From Blastococcus aurantiacus (lineage in GTDB: Bacteria > Actinomycetota > Actinomycetes > Mycobacteriales > Geodermatophilaceae): DNA of 64,000 nucleotides. This document shows, piece after piece, positions 52,160 to 61,266 of the stretch (positions are counted from its first letter, which is position 1; each line of letters begins with the position of its first letter). The position numbers were made by a program, and so were the translations under genes. The stretch covers positions 1 through 64,000 of the forward strand of contig NZ_FNBT01000012.1 of the NCBI RefSeq assembly GCF_900102425.1, read 5' to 3'. Under the pieces are notes generated by a model. The model saw only the letters and a list, made by a program, of their open reading frames with translations, ran no database searches and was not told where the DNA came from.

Positions 52160-52704
52160 GCGCGCCCACGGAGCTGCCGGTCCCCGACACCGTCGACGTC
52201 CGCAGCGGCCCCGAGGTCTCCGACCAGCTGCTGTCGGTGCTGCCGCTGCTGGGGGAGTGGCACGGGGAGGGCGTCCTCAGCGGCACAGCTGCGGGTTCCG
52301 ACAAGGATCTCCGGTTCGGCCAGTGGGTGCGGTTCAGCCACGACGGGCGCGGCTTCCTGGCCTACGACTCGCGCACCTGGCGGCTCACCGACGACGGGCA
52401 GGTCGTCGGGCCGGACGTCCGGGAAACCGGCTTCTGGCGCCCTCGCGGCGACGGCGACGACGTCGAGCTGCTCGTGGCCGGTGCGGACGGGGTGCTGGAG
52501 ATCTACGTCGGCGCCGCCCGCAGCACGACGAGCTGGGAGCTGGCGACCGACGTCGTGGCCCGCACGCCCGACGCCCCCGAGGTGACCCGAGCCGTTCGCC
52601 TCTACGGGATCGTCGAGGGCGCGCTCATGTACGCCGTCGACCGCGCCGTCGGAGGCGGGGAGCTGCGGCCCACCATGTCCGCCCGGCTGGAGAGGATCCG
52701 ATGA
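52156..52704 (+). CDS. FABP/nitrobindin-like beta-barrel protein
   Basis: This 182-residue protein of the nitrobindin/DUF1794 family has the GEWHGEG signature near residue 33 and a late LYGIVEGALMYAVDRA strand. Nitrobindins bind heme through a late His (PHLAA in mycobacterial Rv2717c); here the corresponding stretch reads LRPTMSARL, so the axial ligand appears lost. It may bind another small hydrophobic molecule. Both ends overlap neighbours by four bases (ATGA). Confidence 0.85.
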   Translation: MSAPTELPVPDTVDVRSGPEVSDQLLSVLPLLGEWHGEGVLSGTAAGSDKDLRFGQWVRFSHDGRGFLAYDSRTWRLTDDGQVVGPDVRETGFWRPRGDGDDVELLVAGADGVLEIYVGAARSTTSWELATDVVARTPDAPEVTRAVRLYGIVEGALMYAVDRAVGGGELRPTMSARLERIR

Positions 52705-54431
52705 CCGACGCGCTCCCCACCACCCCGCCGTCGCCCGGCTCCCCCGCCACCCCGAGACAGGTGGCCGACGGCTACGTGGCCTCCGCCTGCGAGCTCGACC
52801 CGATCCTGGCCACCTCGCTCGGCGTCCGCCCGGGCGACGACCGGCTGCCCGACCTCTCGCCGGAGGGGCTCGAGGCCGAGGTGTCCCTGGTCCGCGCCAC
52901 CCTGGCCGAGCTCGACCGCGTGCTGGCGGAGGACCCCGCGCTGGACGACGATCCGGTGGAGCGGCGGTGTGCCCGGCTGCTGCGGGAGCGGCTCACGGCC
53001 GAGCTCGACGCGCACTGGGCGGGGGAGGGCTTCCGCTCGCTGAACATCCTGTTCAGCCCGGTCCACTCGGTCCGCCAGGTGTTCACGCTCATGCCGACGG
53101 CGACCGACGAGGACTGGGCCGTCATCGCCCGCCGCATCGCCCGCGTACCGGAGGCCTACCGCGGCTACCGGGAGACCCTCGAGGAGGCGGTGCGCCGCGA
53201 CCTGCTGGTCGCCCCCCGCCAGGTGCGCACCGTCGTCGAGCAGCTCGACCAGTGGCTGGCCGGCCCGTTCTTCACCTCGTTCGTCGCCGCGGGGCCCGAA
53301 GCGCTCCAGCCGGAGCTGCTCGCCGCCGCCGCGGCCGCCGACGCCGCCGTGGCCGACATCCGCGACCACCTGCGCGACGAGTACGGCCCCCGCACCGAGG
53401 GCGTGCCCGACGCCGTCGGCCGCGACCGCTACGCGATGGCGGTGCGCCGCTGGACCGGCTCGGACCTCGGGCCGGACCAGGGGCTCGAGGAGGTCTACGC
53501 GTGGGGCTGGGCTGAGCACAAGCGGATCCTGGCCGAGCAGCGGACCGAGGCAGACCGGGTGCAGTCCGGGACGACCCCGATGGAGGCCATGCGGCTGCTC
53601 GCGACCAGCGGGCCGGCCGTCGAGGGCGTCGAGGAGATTCGCGTCCGGCTGCAGTCGATGATGGACGAGGCGATCGCCGAGCTCGACGGCACGCACTTCG
53701 ACCTCGCCGAGCCGCTGCGCCGGGTCGAGGCGATGATCGCGCCTCCCGGCAGCGCGGCGGCGCCGTACTACACCCGCCCCTCGCAGGACTTCTCCCGCCC
53801 GGGCCGCACCTGGCTGCCCACGCTGGGCCGAACCCGGTTCCCGCTCTGGGACCTCGTCTCGATCTGGTACCACGAGGGCGTTCCCGGCCACCACCTCCAG
53901 CTGGCGCAGTGGGCGTACGTCGCGAAGCAGCTCTCGACCTACCAGACCTCGGTGGGCTCGGTGAGCGCGAACGTCGAGGGCTGGGCGCTCTACGCCGAGC
54001 GGTTCATGGACGAGCTGGGCCACTTCTCCGACCCGGGCACCCGGCTGGGTTTCCTCGACGCCCAGCAGCTGCGCTCGGTGCGGGTGGTCATCGACATCGG
54101 CATGCACCTGCAACTGCCGATCCCGGACGACGCCGAGGGTGCGCTGGCCGGGCACCGCGGGCAGCCGTGGACGCCGGACCTGGCGCGGGCCTTCCTCGGC
54201 GAGAACTCCGGTGCCTCGCTCGCCTTCCTCGACAGCGAGCTGGTCCGCTACCTGGGCATCCCGGGCCAGGCGATCGGCTACAAGCTCGGCGAGCGGGCGT
54301 GGCTGGCCGGGCGGGAGAAGGCGCGGCAGGCCCGGGGCGAGGCCTTCGACCTCAAGGCCTGGCACATGGCCGCGCTGTCCCAGGGGTCGCTGGGTCTCGA
54401 CGACCTCGAGGCCGAGCTCGCCCGGTTGTAG
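52701..54431 (+). CDS. DUF885 metallopeptidase-like protein
   Basis: The 576-residue soluble protein of the DUF885 family has the zinc-binding motif HEGVPGHH in WYHEGVPGHHLQLAQ, followed by EGWALYAERFMDELG, whose Glu is the likely third ligand. It resembles thermolysin-like carboxypeptidases; the substrate is unknown. It starts with ATG overlapping the preceding stop. Confidence 0.92.
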   Translation: MTDALPTTPPSPGSPATPRQVADGYVASACELDPILATSLGVRPGDDRLPDLSPEGLEAEVSLVRATLAELDRVLAEDPALDDDPVERRCARLLRERLTAELDAHWAGEGFRSLNILFSPVHSVRQVFTLMPTATDEDWAVIARRIARVPEAYRGYRETLEEAVRRDLLVAPRQVRTVVEQLDQWLAGPFFTSFVAAGPEALQPELLAAAAAADAAVADIRDHLRDEYGPRTEGVPDAVGRDRYAMAVRRWTGSDLGPDQGLEEVYAWGWAEHKRILAEQRTEADRVQSGTTPMEAMRLLATSGPAVEGVEEIRVRLQSMMDEAIAELDGTHFDLAEPLRRVEAMIAPPGSAAAPYYTRPSQDFSRPGRTWLPTLGRTRFPLWDLVSIWYHEGVPGHHLQLAQWAYVAKQLSTYQTSVGSVSANVEGWALYAERFMDELGHFSDPGTRLGFLDAQQLRSVRVVIDIGMHLQLPIPDDAEGALAGHRGQPWTPDLARAFLGENSGASLAFLDSELVRYLGIPGQAIGYKLGERAWLAGREKARQARGEAFDLKAWHMAALSQGSLGLDDLEAELARL

Positions 54432-54570
54432 GCCTCAGCGCTCGCGGGGGTGGCCGTTCGTGCACGAACCGTCGCCCCGGAGGCCCGCAGACGACGGTTC
54501 GTGCACGTACTGCACTCAGGTGAGGCGGGTCGGCATCGCCAGGACGCCGTCGCCTCAGCGCTCGCGGGGG
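54432..54570. repeat. Direct and inverted repeats in a convergent gap
   Basis: A 19-base direct repeat, GCCTCAGCGCTCGCGGGGG, occurs at 54432-54450 and 54552-54570. Between the copies a 15-base inverted repeat (GTGCACGAACCGTCG at 54460-54474, complement at 54492-54506) can form a hairpin and contains the palindrome GTTCGTGCACGAAC. The second direct copy encodes the C-terminal end of the following minus-strand gene. The hairpin may terminate both genes. Confidence 0.65.
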
Positions 54571-55289
54571 CGGGGGTTGAGGGTGTCGGCCGAGAAGGCG
54601 GTCGAGTCGTCCGGCCCGGTCGGAGCGGCCTCCAGCCCGGGCGTGCCGAGCAGCTCCGCGATGCACGCGGCCGAGCCGCCCACGTAGGTGCTGGTCATGT
54701 CGATGTCGGTGACGACGCACCAGGCGTGGTCGGCCGGCCACCAGACGTTGGCGCTCTGCTCGTGCGGTTCGGGCGCGAGGTTGCGGACGGCGTCTGTGAC
54801 GGCGCCGCGCACGAGGACGACGTCGTGCTTGCCGCGCAACAGCAACCGGGGCGGGACGTCGGGGTCGGGCAGGTCGAAGCCGAAGCCGTCCCACCGGCCG
54901 AACACGCAGTCCTCCGGCGTGGTGGTGTGCCGGGCGAGGACGGCGGCCAGCCGGGCGGCCACCGTCACGGGCAGGTGCCCCTCCGCGGGGCCGTCGTCCC
55001 AGAACGCGGCCTGGTGCTCGGAGGGCTGGGCGTCCCAGCTGCCGGTGACGGTGTGCCACTGCATCAGCAGATGGGCGGTGGTGCCGTTGTACGCGGCCAC
55101 CTCGGCCCAGCTCACCTCGACGTCGTCGTCCCCGTCGTAGCGGACCGCGGGGTGGAACACCCGCGCGTAGGCCGCGAAGGTGGCGGGGAGGAGGGCGGCC
55201 ACGGTGGCCGGGTCGCCGCGACGGCGCGCGGCGGAGATCCACACGCCGCAGGAGACGTCGGTCTCGACCGGGAGGCCTCCGAGTTCCAT
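54555..55289 (-). CDS. Hypothetical protein
   Basis: The 244-residue soluble protein is not recognised. It is rich in Trp and Asp (CVFGRWDGFGFDLPDPDVPP), with a motif-like stretch WCVVTDIDMTSTYVGGS near the C-terminus. ATG at 55289 is used, though no strong ribosome site is visible. The last codons lie in a 19-base direct repeat shared with the neighbouring intergenic region. Confidence 0.75.
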   Translation of the reverse strand: MELGGLPVETDVSCGVWISAARRRGDPATVAALLPATFAAYARVFHPAVRYDGDDDVEVSWAEVAAYNGTTAHLLMQWHTVTGSWDAQPSEHQAAFWDDGPAEGHLPVTVAARLAAVLARHTTTPEDCVFGRWDGFGFDLPDPDVPPRLLLRGKHDVVLVRGAVTDAVRNLAPEPHEQSANVWWPADHAWCVVTDIDMTSTYVGGSAACIAELLGTPGLEAAPTGPDDSTAFSADTLNPRPRER

Positions 55290-55609
55290 GGGGCGCAACC
55301 TACCGGGGAAACGGACAACCCCCGGGCTGTTCCGCGGCGCTGTCCTCCGGAGAGGGAGCTGCACGCGGGCCGACTGGACAAATGTCGGCGGCCCGGGGGT
55401 CGGGTGACTGTCCGGTTCTCGCTCGCCGCCGTACGACGGACGGGCGATCTGCCGTCGTTCAAACTGTCGTCTGAACGGGCGGCCCATCTGGACGGCGGCT
55501 AGCGGACAGCCACCTCACGAGTCCTGTACTCAAGCAAAGTTACGGACCACCTCCTCTCTCGTGTACGACGACGGTACGTCGGCCCGGGAGGCTCCGGCAA
55601 CCGAAAAAG
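55290..55609. other. Intergenic region
   Basis: This 320-base gap lies between the start of the hypothetical gene and the end of nhaA, both on the minus strand. A GTTCA/TGAAC inverted repeat and a locally AT-richer patch around 55530 are the only structures. I see no gene, and no promoter that I would defend. Confidence 0.5.
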
Positions 55610-57028
55610 TCAGCTCTCGGCGAACGGGGGACGGGGCTGCGCCGACGGCGCCGGGCCCCTCCGGTCCGGGTCGTGCTCGGCGTCGTCGTCGACCGTCCGC
55701 CAGAGCGGTCGCGCCGGGCCGATGTCCTCAGGGGCCTCGTAGACGTCGGGGATGCCGTCGGCGTCGACGTCCACCCGCTCCTGGGCGGAGATCTCCCGGT
55801 AGCGACGGTTGCGCAGCCGCAGGATCACCGACGCCAGGACGGCGGCCAGCACGGTGCCGGCCAGGATGCCGACCTTGGCGTGGTCGTAGCTCTCGCTCTC
55901 GGCGCCGTACGCGAGCTCGGTGATCAGCAGCGAGACCGTGAAGCCCATCCCGCCCAGGAGGGCGAGACCGACGACGTCGGTCCAGCTCAGCTGCTCGTCG
56001 AGCTCGGCGCGGGTGAAGCGGGACACCAGCCACGTGGCGCCGGTGATCCCGATCGCCTTGCCGGCGACGAGGCCGAACATGATGCCCAGCGCGATGCTGT
56101 CGCCCAGGGACTCGCCCAGGCCCGAGACGCCGCCGACGGCGACGCCGGCGGAGAAGAACGCGAACACGGGGACGGCGAAGCCGGCCGACAGCGGGCGGAG
56201 CCGGTGCTCGAAGTGCTCCGCCAGCCCCGGTCCCGCGTCCGGTCCACCGGCCGCCTCGCTGCGGACCACGGGCACGGTGAAGGCCAACAGCACGCCGGCC
56301 ACCGTCGCGTGGATACCTGACTCGTGCATGAAGACCCAGGTGAGCGCGGCCAGCGGCAGGAGCAGCCACCAGGAGCGGACCCGCTTCTGCACCAGGAAGC
56401 CGAACAGGGCGAGCGGCAGCAGCGACAGCAGGAGGGCCGGGACGTCGAGCGCGGCGGTGTAGAAGATCGCGATGACGACGATGGCCAGGAGGTCGTCGAC
56501 GACGGCCAGCGTGAGCAGGAACGTCCGCAGGGCGCTGGGCAGGTGGGTGCTGATCACCGCCAGGACGGCGAGGGCGAAGGCGATGTCGGTGGCCGACGGG
56601 ATCGCCCAGCCGCTCAGCGCGCCGTCGGCCCCGCCCAGGTTGAACAGCACGAAGATCAGGGCGGGCACCGCCATCCCGCCGACGGCGGCGGCGATCGGCA
56701 GCGCCGCGCGCCGGGGCTCCCGGAGGTCCCCGGCGACGAACTCGCGCTTGAGCTCCAGCCCGGCGACGAAGAAGAAGATCGCCAGCAGGCCGTCGGCAGC
56801 CCAGGTGCCGAGCGTCAGGTCCAGGTGCAGCGACGCCGGCCCGACGCGGGTGTCGCGGAGGGTCTCGTAGCTCTCCGCCCACGGGGAGTTCGCCCAGACG
56901 AGCGCGATGGCGGCGCCGAGGAGGAGCAGGGCTCCGCCGACGGTCTCCTTGCGCAGGACGGAGGCGACGCGCTGCGCCTCGGCCCACGATCCGCGGGCGA
57001 GGAGACGGTTGGAGGCGGTGCTGGGCAC
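55610..57028 (-). CDS. nhaA: Na+/H+ antiporter NhaA
   Basis: The 472-residue antiporter exports sodium in exchange for protons. It has about twelve helices and the ion-binding pair Asp-Asp in [16 protein letters not shown], plus [14 protein letters not shown] hydrophilic C-terminal tail of about 70 residues contains [12 protein letters not shown], a thrombospondin-type-3-like calcium-binding sequence, which is unusual for NhaA. ATG at 57028 is the start. Confidence 0.94.
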   Translation of the reverse strand: MPSTASNRLLARGSWAEAQRVASVLRKETVGGALLLLGAAIALVWANSPWAESYETLRDTRVGPASLHLDLTLGTWAADGLLAIFFFVAGLELKREFVAGDLREPRRAALPIAAAVGGMAVPALIFVLFNLGGADGALSGWAIPSATDIAFALAVLAVISTHLPSALRTFLLTLAVVDDLLAIVVIAIFYTAALDVPALLLSLLPLALFGFLVQKRVRSWWLLLPLAALTWVFMHESGIHATVAGVLLAFTVPVVRSEAAGGPDAGPGLAEHFEHRLRPLSAGFAVPVFAFFSAGVAVGGVSGLGESLGDSIALGIMFGLVAGKAIGITGATWLVSRFTRAELDEQLSWTDVVGLALLGGMGFTVSLLITELAYGAESESYDHAKVGILAGTVLAAVLASVILRLRNRRYREISAQERVDVDADGIPDVYEAPEDIGPARPLWRTVDDDAEHDPDRRGPAPSAQPRPPFAES

Positions 57029-57098
57029 GGGGGCGGCTCCGGGAGAGGGGTCGGGAAGGACGTTGCCGACCAGACTTCCCGGCGCACCAGGAGTCAGG

Positions 57099-57947
57099 CT
57101 ACCGGGCGAGGAGCTCCTGCACCCGGGCGGTGAGCCCGGCGTCGGTGCGCCGCACCCCGTCCAGCGTGTGCACCGCGGCGGCCCCCCGCACCCCCGACAG
57201 CAGCCACACCGCGTCGGCGGCGTGCAGGTCGTCGACGGTGCCGCGGGTGCGCGCCGTGGGCCAGCCGGTCTCCTCCGCGCGTTCGAACAGCCGCGCGACG
57301 GTCGTGCCGGGCAGGATGCCGGTCTCGACCGGCGGCGTGTGCAGCGTGCCGCCGGCGGCCCACGCGACCGTCGACGTCGGCCCCTCCAGCAGTTGCCCCT
57401 CCAGGGAGGTCAGGACGACGTCGTCGGCGCCGAGCCGGTGCGCGTGGCGGTAGGCGGCCATGTTCACCGCGTAGGAGAGCGTCTTGGCCCCGCCCAGGAG
57501 CCACGGTGCCTGGGCGCGGAGGTCGGCCGGGACGCCGAGGGACAGGCTGACCACCGAGACCCCGGAGGTGCGCTGGCGGACGGTCTCCTCGGGCACCGGC
57601 GCCAGCAGGGCGAGCGCGGTGGGCGGCGCGCCGTCGCCGGGACCGCGGGTGAGGAAGAGCCGGAGCAGCCCCTCGGTCCCCGCCGGCCACCCGTCGAGCA
57701 CGGTGTCGGCGAGGGCCCGCCAGACGTCGTCCCCGGGGTGGTCGAGCTCCAGCAGCGCGGCGGACCGCTGCATGCGCGCGAGGTGCGCGGCCAGGTGCGG
57801 CGTGGCCCCGTCGACCACCGCCACGGACTCGAAGACGCCGTCCCCGCGGACCAGCCCCTGGTCGGAGGCGGTGAGGACGGGCTCGTCGGCCGGGACGGCC
57901 ACGGCCGCGCCGTCCCGCCAGATCGCCACGCTGCGCTGTTCGGTCAC
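57099..57947 (-). CDS. Class IV aminotransferase / aminodeoxychorismate lyase-like
   Basis: The 282-residue PLP enzyme is of fold type IV. The catalytic Lys is in [14 protein letters not shown]; the phosphate-binding [12 protein letters not shown] is present. It could be PabC (4-amino-4-deoxychorismate lyase for folate) or a D-amino/branched-chain aminotransferase. GTG at 57947 was chosen; ATG at 57974 is possible. It diverges from the fur gene, with 38 bases between the starts. Confidence 0.88.
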   Translation of the reverse strand: MTEQRSVAIWRDGAAVAVPADEPVLTASDQGLVRGDGVFESVAVVDGATPHLAAHLARMQRSAALLELDHPGDDVWRALADTVLDGWPAGTEGLLRLFLTRGPGDGAPPTALALLAPVPEETVRQRTSGVSVVSLSLGVPADLRAQAPWLLGGAKTLSYAVNMAAYRHAHRLGADDVVLTSLEGQLLEGPTSTVAWAAGGTLHTPPVETGILPGTTVARLFERAEETGWPTARTRGTVDDLHAADAVWLLSGVRGAAAVHTLDGVRRTDAGLTARVQELLAR

Positions 57948-57985
57948 CGGTCCAGACTGCCCGACGCCGGGCATAGGGTCGCGGC

Positions 57986-58489
57986 ATGGGGCACGACCAC
58001 GATCCGGGGCACGCCGGCGGGCACGTCGCGGTCGGGACGGCCGGCGACGGGAGCGCACCGCTGGCCGAGCGGCTGCGGGCCCGCGGTCTGCGGCTGACCG
58101 CCCAGCGGCGCCGGGTGCTGGCGGCCGTGGAGGCCCTGGAGCACGCCACCCCGGAGACGATCGGCGCCCGGTTGCGCGAGGAGGCCGGAGCGGAGGGCTC
58201 GGCTCCCGACGCCTCGACCGTCTACCGCAACCTGGAGCTGCTCGAGCGGCTGGGCCTGGTGTGGCACACCCACCTGGGCAAGGGGGCGCCGGTCTACCAC
58301 GCCTCCGAGCACCCCCACGTGCACGTCGTGTGCGCCTCCTGCGGGGAGATCTCCTCGGTCGCTCCGGATCTCCTGGACAGCGCCGCGGAACGTCTGGCCG
58401 CCGATCTGGGTTTCACCGTGGACGTGGGACACGTCGCCCTGTCCGGGACGTGCCGCGCGTGCCGCGAACGAGCATCGGAGACCCCATGA
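57986..58489 (+). CDS. Fur-family metalloregulator
   Basis: The 167-residue regulator has a winged-helix domain (LRARGLRLTAQRRRVLAAVE, DASTVYRNLELLERLGLV) and a metal domain with HPHVHVVCASCG and a second CRAC pair, the structural zinc site of Fur/Zur proteins. The N-terminus is His-rich (MGHDHDPGHAGGH). Whether it senses iron, zinc or another metal is not decided. It overlaps the start of ygfZ by four bases. Confidence 0.9.
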   Translation: MGHDHDPGHAGGHVAVGTAGDGSAPLAERLRARGLRLTAQRRRVLAAVEALEHATPETIGARLREEAGAEGSAPDASTVYRNLELLERLGLVWHTHLGKGAPVYHASEHPHVHVVCASCGEISSVAPDLLDSAAERLAADLGFTVDVGHVALSGTCRACRERASETP

Positions 58490-59607
58490 GTTCCACCCTG
58501 CTGTCCCGCCCGGGCGCCGTCGCCGTCGAGGACCCGGCGGACGCCGCCTTCGCGGTGGCCGCCCACTACGGGGACCCGCTGCGGGAGCAGCGGCTGCTCG
58601 CCGAGGGTGCGGGGCTGGTGGACCGCAGCGACCGCGACGTGCTCGCCGTCCCGGGTGCCGACCGGCTCTCCTGGCTGCACAGCCTCACCAGCCAGCACCT
58701 CGACCGGCTGGGTGACGCGACCGGCAGCGAGGCGCTGGTCCTCTCCCCGCAGGGGCACGTGGAGCACCACCTGGTGATCACCGAGCTGGGAGGGACGACC
58801 TGGGCCGACGTCGAGCCCGGCACGGGTGCCGCGCTGCACGCCTTCCTCGAGAAGATGCGCTTCATGCTCCGGGTCGAGCCGCAGCTCCTGACCGCGCAGT
58901 GGGCGGTGCTCTCCCTCGTCGGGCCGCGGGCGCTCGACGTGCTCGCCGCGGCCGGACTGCCCGCCCCCGCCGCGGAGTACGCGGTCGAAGCGCTGCCCGA
59001 CGGCGGGTTCGTGCGTCGCATGCGGCCGATCGGCGACGGCACGGCCCTCGTCGTCGACCTGGTCGTGCCGCGCGGCTCCGTCGGCGTCGTCGCCGACCGG
59101 CTGCTCGCCGCCGGCGCGGGACTCGCAGGGGTGCAGGCCTACGAGGCGCTGCGCGTCGAGGCCCGCCGTCCCCGGCTGGGCCGGGACAGCGACCATCGCA
59201 CCATCCCCAACGAGCTCGAGTGGCTGACCAGCGCCGTGCACCTGGACAAGGGCTGCTACCGCGGGCAGGAGACGGTCGCCCGCGTGCACAACCTGGGCCG
59301 GCCGCCGCGCCGGCTGGTGCTCCTGCACCTGGACGGCGTCAGCGAGGACCTCACCGAGCCGGGTGCCCCCGTGCTGGCGGGCGCCCGCGAGGTCGGCCGG
59401 GTCGGGACGGTCGTCCGGCACCACGAACTGGGCGTCATCGCGCTGGCCCTGGTCAAGCAGTCGGTGACCCAGGACGCCGCGCTGACCGTGGGTGGCTCGA
59501 CCGCCGCCATCGACCCCGACGACGCGGTCGCGGAGGTCGACGACACCCGGGCGGCGGCGCGGGACCGGATCCGGGCGGTCCGGTCTGCGACGATGCCCCG
59601 GGCGTGA
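58486..59607 (+). CDS. ygfZ: Folate-binding protein YgfZ
   Basis: This 373-residue protein of the GcvT-like YgfZ family has the diagnostic KGCYRGQET. YgfZ uses folate to help assemble or repair certain Fe-S enzymes. The ATG overlaps the fur stop, so a metalloregulator and an Fe-S maintenance factor are translationally coupled, which points to iron for that regulator. Confidence 0.93.
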   Translation: MSSTLLSRPGAVAVEDPADAAFAVAAHYGDPLREQRLLAEGAGLVDRSDRDVLAVPGADRLSWLHSLTSQHLDRLGDATGSEALVLSPQGHVEHHLVITELGGTTWADVEPGTGAALHAFLEKMRFMLRVEPQLLTAQWAVLSLVGPRALDVLAAAGLPAPAAEYAVEALPDGGFVRRMRPIGDGTALVVDLVVPRGSVGVVADRLLAAGAGLAGVQAYEALRVEARRPRLGRDSDHRTIPNELEWLTSAVHLDKGCYRGQETVARVHNLGRPPRRLVLLHLDGVSEDLTEPGAPVLAGAREVGRVGTVVRHHELGVIALALVKQSVTQDAALTVGGSTAAIDPDDAVAEVDDTRAAARDRIRAVRSATMPRA

Positions 59608-59650
59608 CGAGACCGTGCGGAACGAGAAGCTGACCGATGGAGGACGCACC

Positions 59651-60208
59651 GTGAGTGCCAAGACGAGTCCCGCCGGCGGCGCCGCCGTCGACGCGCTGCT
59701 GGAGCCGGCGTTCCTCGAGGACGCCACCCGCCGCTCCATGGCCGAGGTGCGCACCCTGCGCCGCCAGGCCGAGCAGGAGGAGGTCAACCTCTCCTACACC
59801 CGGCGGCTGCTGCAGGGACGGCTGGACATCGTGCGCCGCGAGCTGCAGCGCCGCGCCGAGCACGACGGCCGGTCGCTGGTCGAGCTCCTCCCGGAGATTT
59901 TGGCCGAGAAGGGCCGCGGGCCGGCCCATGGCCTGGGCCGGCACCAGACGGTGCAGCCGGCCAACCCCGACGCCTACGAGTCGTGGGTCAACGCGCTGAC
60001 GCCGGGGGTCGACCTCTCCTCGATCACCGAGCTGAGCGACGCCAAGCTGGAACAGGGCGCGCGTGCGCTCGCCGAGGCCGAGGTCGGGCTGTCCGAGCGG
60101 CGCCGCGGCGTGCAGCAGGTCATGGACGCCCTCGCCGGCGAGCTCGGTCGCCGGTACCGCGACGGCGAGGCCGACGTCGCCGCGCTACTGGCCGACGAAG
60201 GGCGATGA
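59651..60208 (+). CDS. rsiG: RsiG-type c-di-GMP-binding anti-sigma factor
   Basis: This 185-residue helical protein contains two exact copies of the RsiG c-di-GMP motif E(X)3S(X)2R(X)3Q(X)3D. The first is E44-S48-R51-Q55-D59, the second E144-S148-R151-Q155-D159. In Streptomyces, RsiG loaded with c-di-GMP holds the sporulation sigma factor WhiG; two copies fit the intramolecular dimer form. WhiG/FliA is not in this window. GTG at 59651 follows GGAGGACGCACC. It overlaps the asparaginase gene by four bases. Confidence 0.88.
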   Translation: MSAKTSPAGGAAVDALLEPAFLEDATRRSMAEVRTLRRQAEQEEVNLSYTRRLLQGRLDIVRRELQRRAEHDGRSLVELLPEILAEKGRGPAHGLGRHQTVQPANPDAYESWVNALTPGVDLSSITELSDAKLEQGARALAEAEVGLSERRRGVQQVMDALAGELGRRYRDGEADVAALLADEGR

Positions 60209-61179
60209 GCACCTCACCCTGGCCGGAGAACCCCGTCCTGGTCGAGGTCGAGCGGTCCGGGTTCCTCGAGTCGGTGCACCGCGGCTCGCTCGTGGTGCTG
60301 GGCGCCGACGGCGAGGTGCTGCTGGCCGCAGGAGCGGTCGACCGGCCGATGCTCCCGCGCTCGTCGAACAAGCCGGTCCAGGCCACCGCGCTGCTCGCGG
60401 CCGGCTGGGTGGCCGGCTCGGCCGCCGAGCTGGCCATCGCCGCCGGCTCGCACAGCGCTGAGGACGCCCACCGCGAGCGCGCCGCGGCGATCCTCGGCGC
60501 GGCCGGCCTGACGGCTGAGCACCTGGGCTGCCCGCCGGCGCTGCCGCTGCACGAGGCGACCCGGGCGGCCTGGCTGGTCGAGGGCCGGGCGCCGGACCGG
60601 CTGGCCATGAACTGCTCGGGCAAGCACGCGGCGATGCTCGCCGCCTGCGTGGCGGCCGGCTGGCCGGTCGAGGGGTACCTCCACCGCGACCACCCGCTGC
60701 AGCGGGCCATCGAGGAGCGGCTGGGCCAGGCGGCCGGCGAGCCGGTGTCCGCCGTCGTCGTCGACGGGTGCGGCGCCCCGCAGCACGCGCTCTCGCCGAC
60801 CGGGCTGGCCCGCGGCGTCCTCTCCCTCGTCCAGGCCGAGCCGGGCTCGCCCGGGCGGGCGGTGGCCGACGCCATGCGGGCCGAGCCGTGGTTCGTCGCC
60901 GGCACCGGCCGCGAGGACACCGCCCTGATGCAGGCCGTCCCCGGCCTGCTGGTCAAGGGCGGTGCCGACGGCGTGCACGTGGCCGCCGTCCCCGGTGGGG
61001 GCGCGGTGGCGCTCAAGCTCGACGACGGTGGTGACCGCGGCCGGATGCCCGCGCTCGCCGCGGGTCTGCGTCGGCTCGGGGTGCCCGCAGAGCAGCTCGC
61101 CCCGTGGTTGCAGCTCCCGGTCGCCGGGGGCGGAGGAGTCGTGGGGGCGGTCCGCCCGTCGGCCGCGCTCGCTTCCTGA
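60205..61179 (+). CDS. L-asparaginase II family protein
   Basis: This 324-residue enzyme of the asparaginase II (PF06089) family has SSNKPVQATALL near the start and MNCSGKHAAML in the centre, both conserved. It should hydrolyse asparagine to aspartate. It lacks a signal peptide. It is translationally coupled to rsiG (ATGA overlap); why an asparaginase follows an anti-sigma gene is not clear. Confidence 0.9.
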   Translation: MSTSPWPENPVLVEVERSGFLESVHRGSLVVLGADGEVLLAAGAVDRPMLPRSSNKPVQATALLAAGWVAGSAAELAIAAGSHSAEDAHRERAAAILGAAGLTAEHLGCPPALPLHEATRAAWLVEGRAPDRLAMNCSGKHAAMLAACVAAGWPVEGYLHRDHPLQRAIEERLGQAAGEPVSAVVVDGCGAPQHALSPTGLARGVLSLVQAEPGSPGRAVADAMRAEPWFVAGTGREDTALMQAVPGLLVKGGADGVHVAAVPGGGAVALKLDDGGDRGRMPALAAGLRRLGVPAEQLAPWLQLPVAGGGGVVGAVRPSAALAS

Positions 61180-61215
61180 CCTGCGACGACGAGTGTGACC
61201 AGGCCCTCACCGCAG

Positions 61216-61266
61216 TGCTAGCAGCTCTGCTTGCAGGAGCTAGCACCGGCGATTAGTGTCGTGGAC
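61216..61266 (+). promoter_or_regulatory. Leaderless promoter with three TGCTWGCA boxes
   Basis: TTGCAG (61231-61236) and TAGTGT (61254-61259), 17 bases apart, form a -35/-10 pair that places the transcript start at the GTG of the XRE gene. TGCTAGCA (61216-61223), TGCTTGCA (61228-61235) and AGCTAGCA (61238-61245) lie around the -35. The outer arms GTGCTAGC and GCTAGCAC are also exact complements. The boxes are likely operators, probably for the XRE protein itself. Confidence 0.65.
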
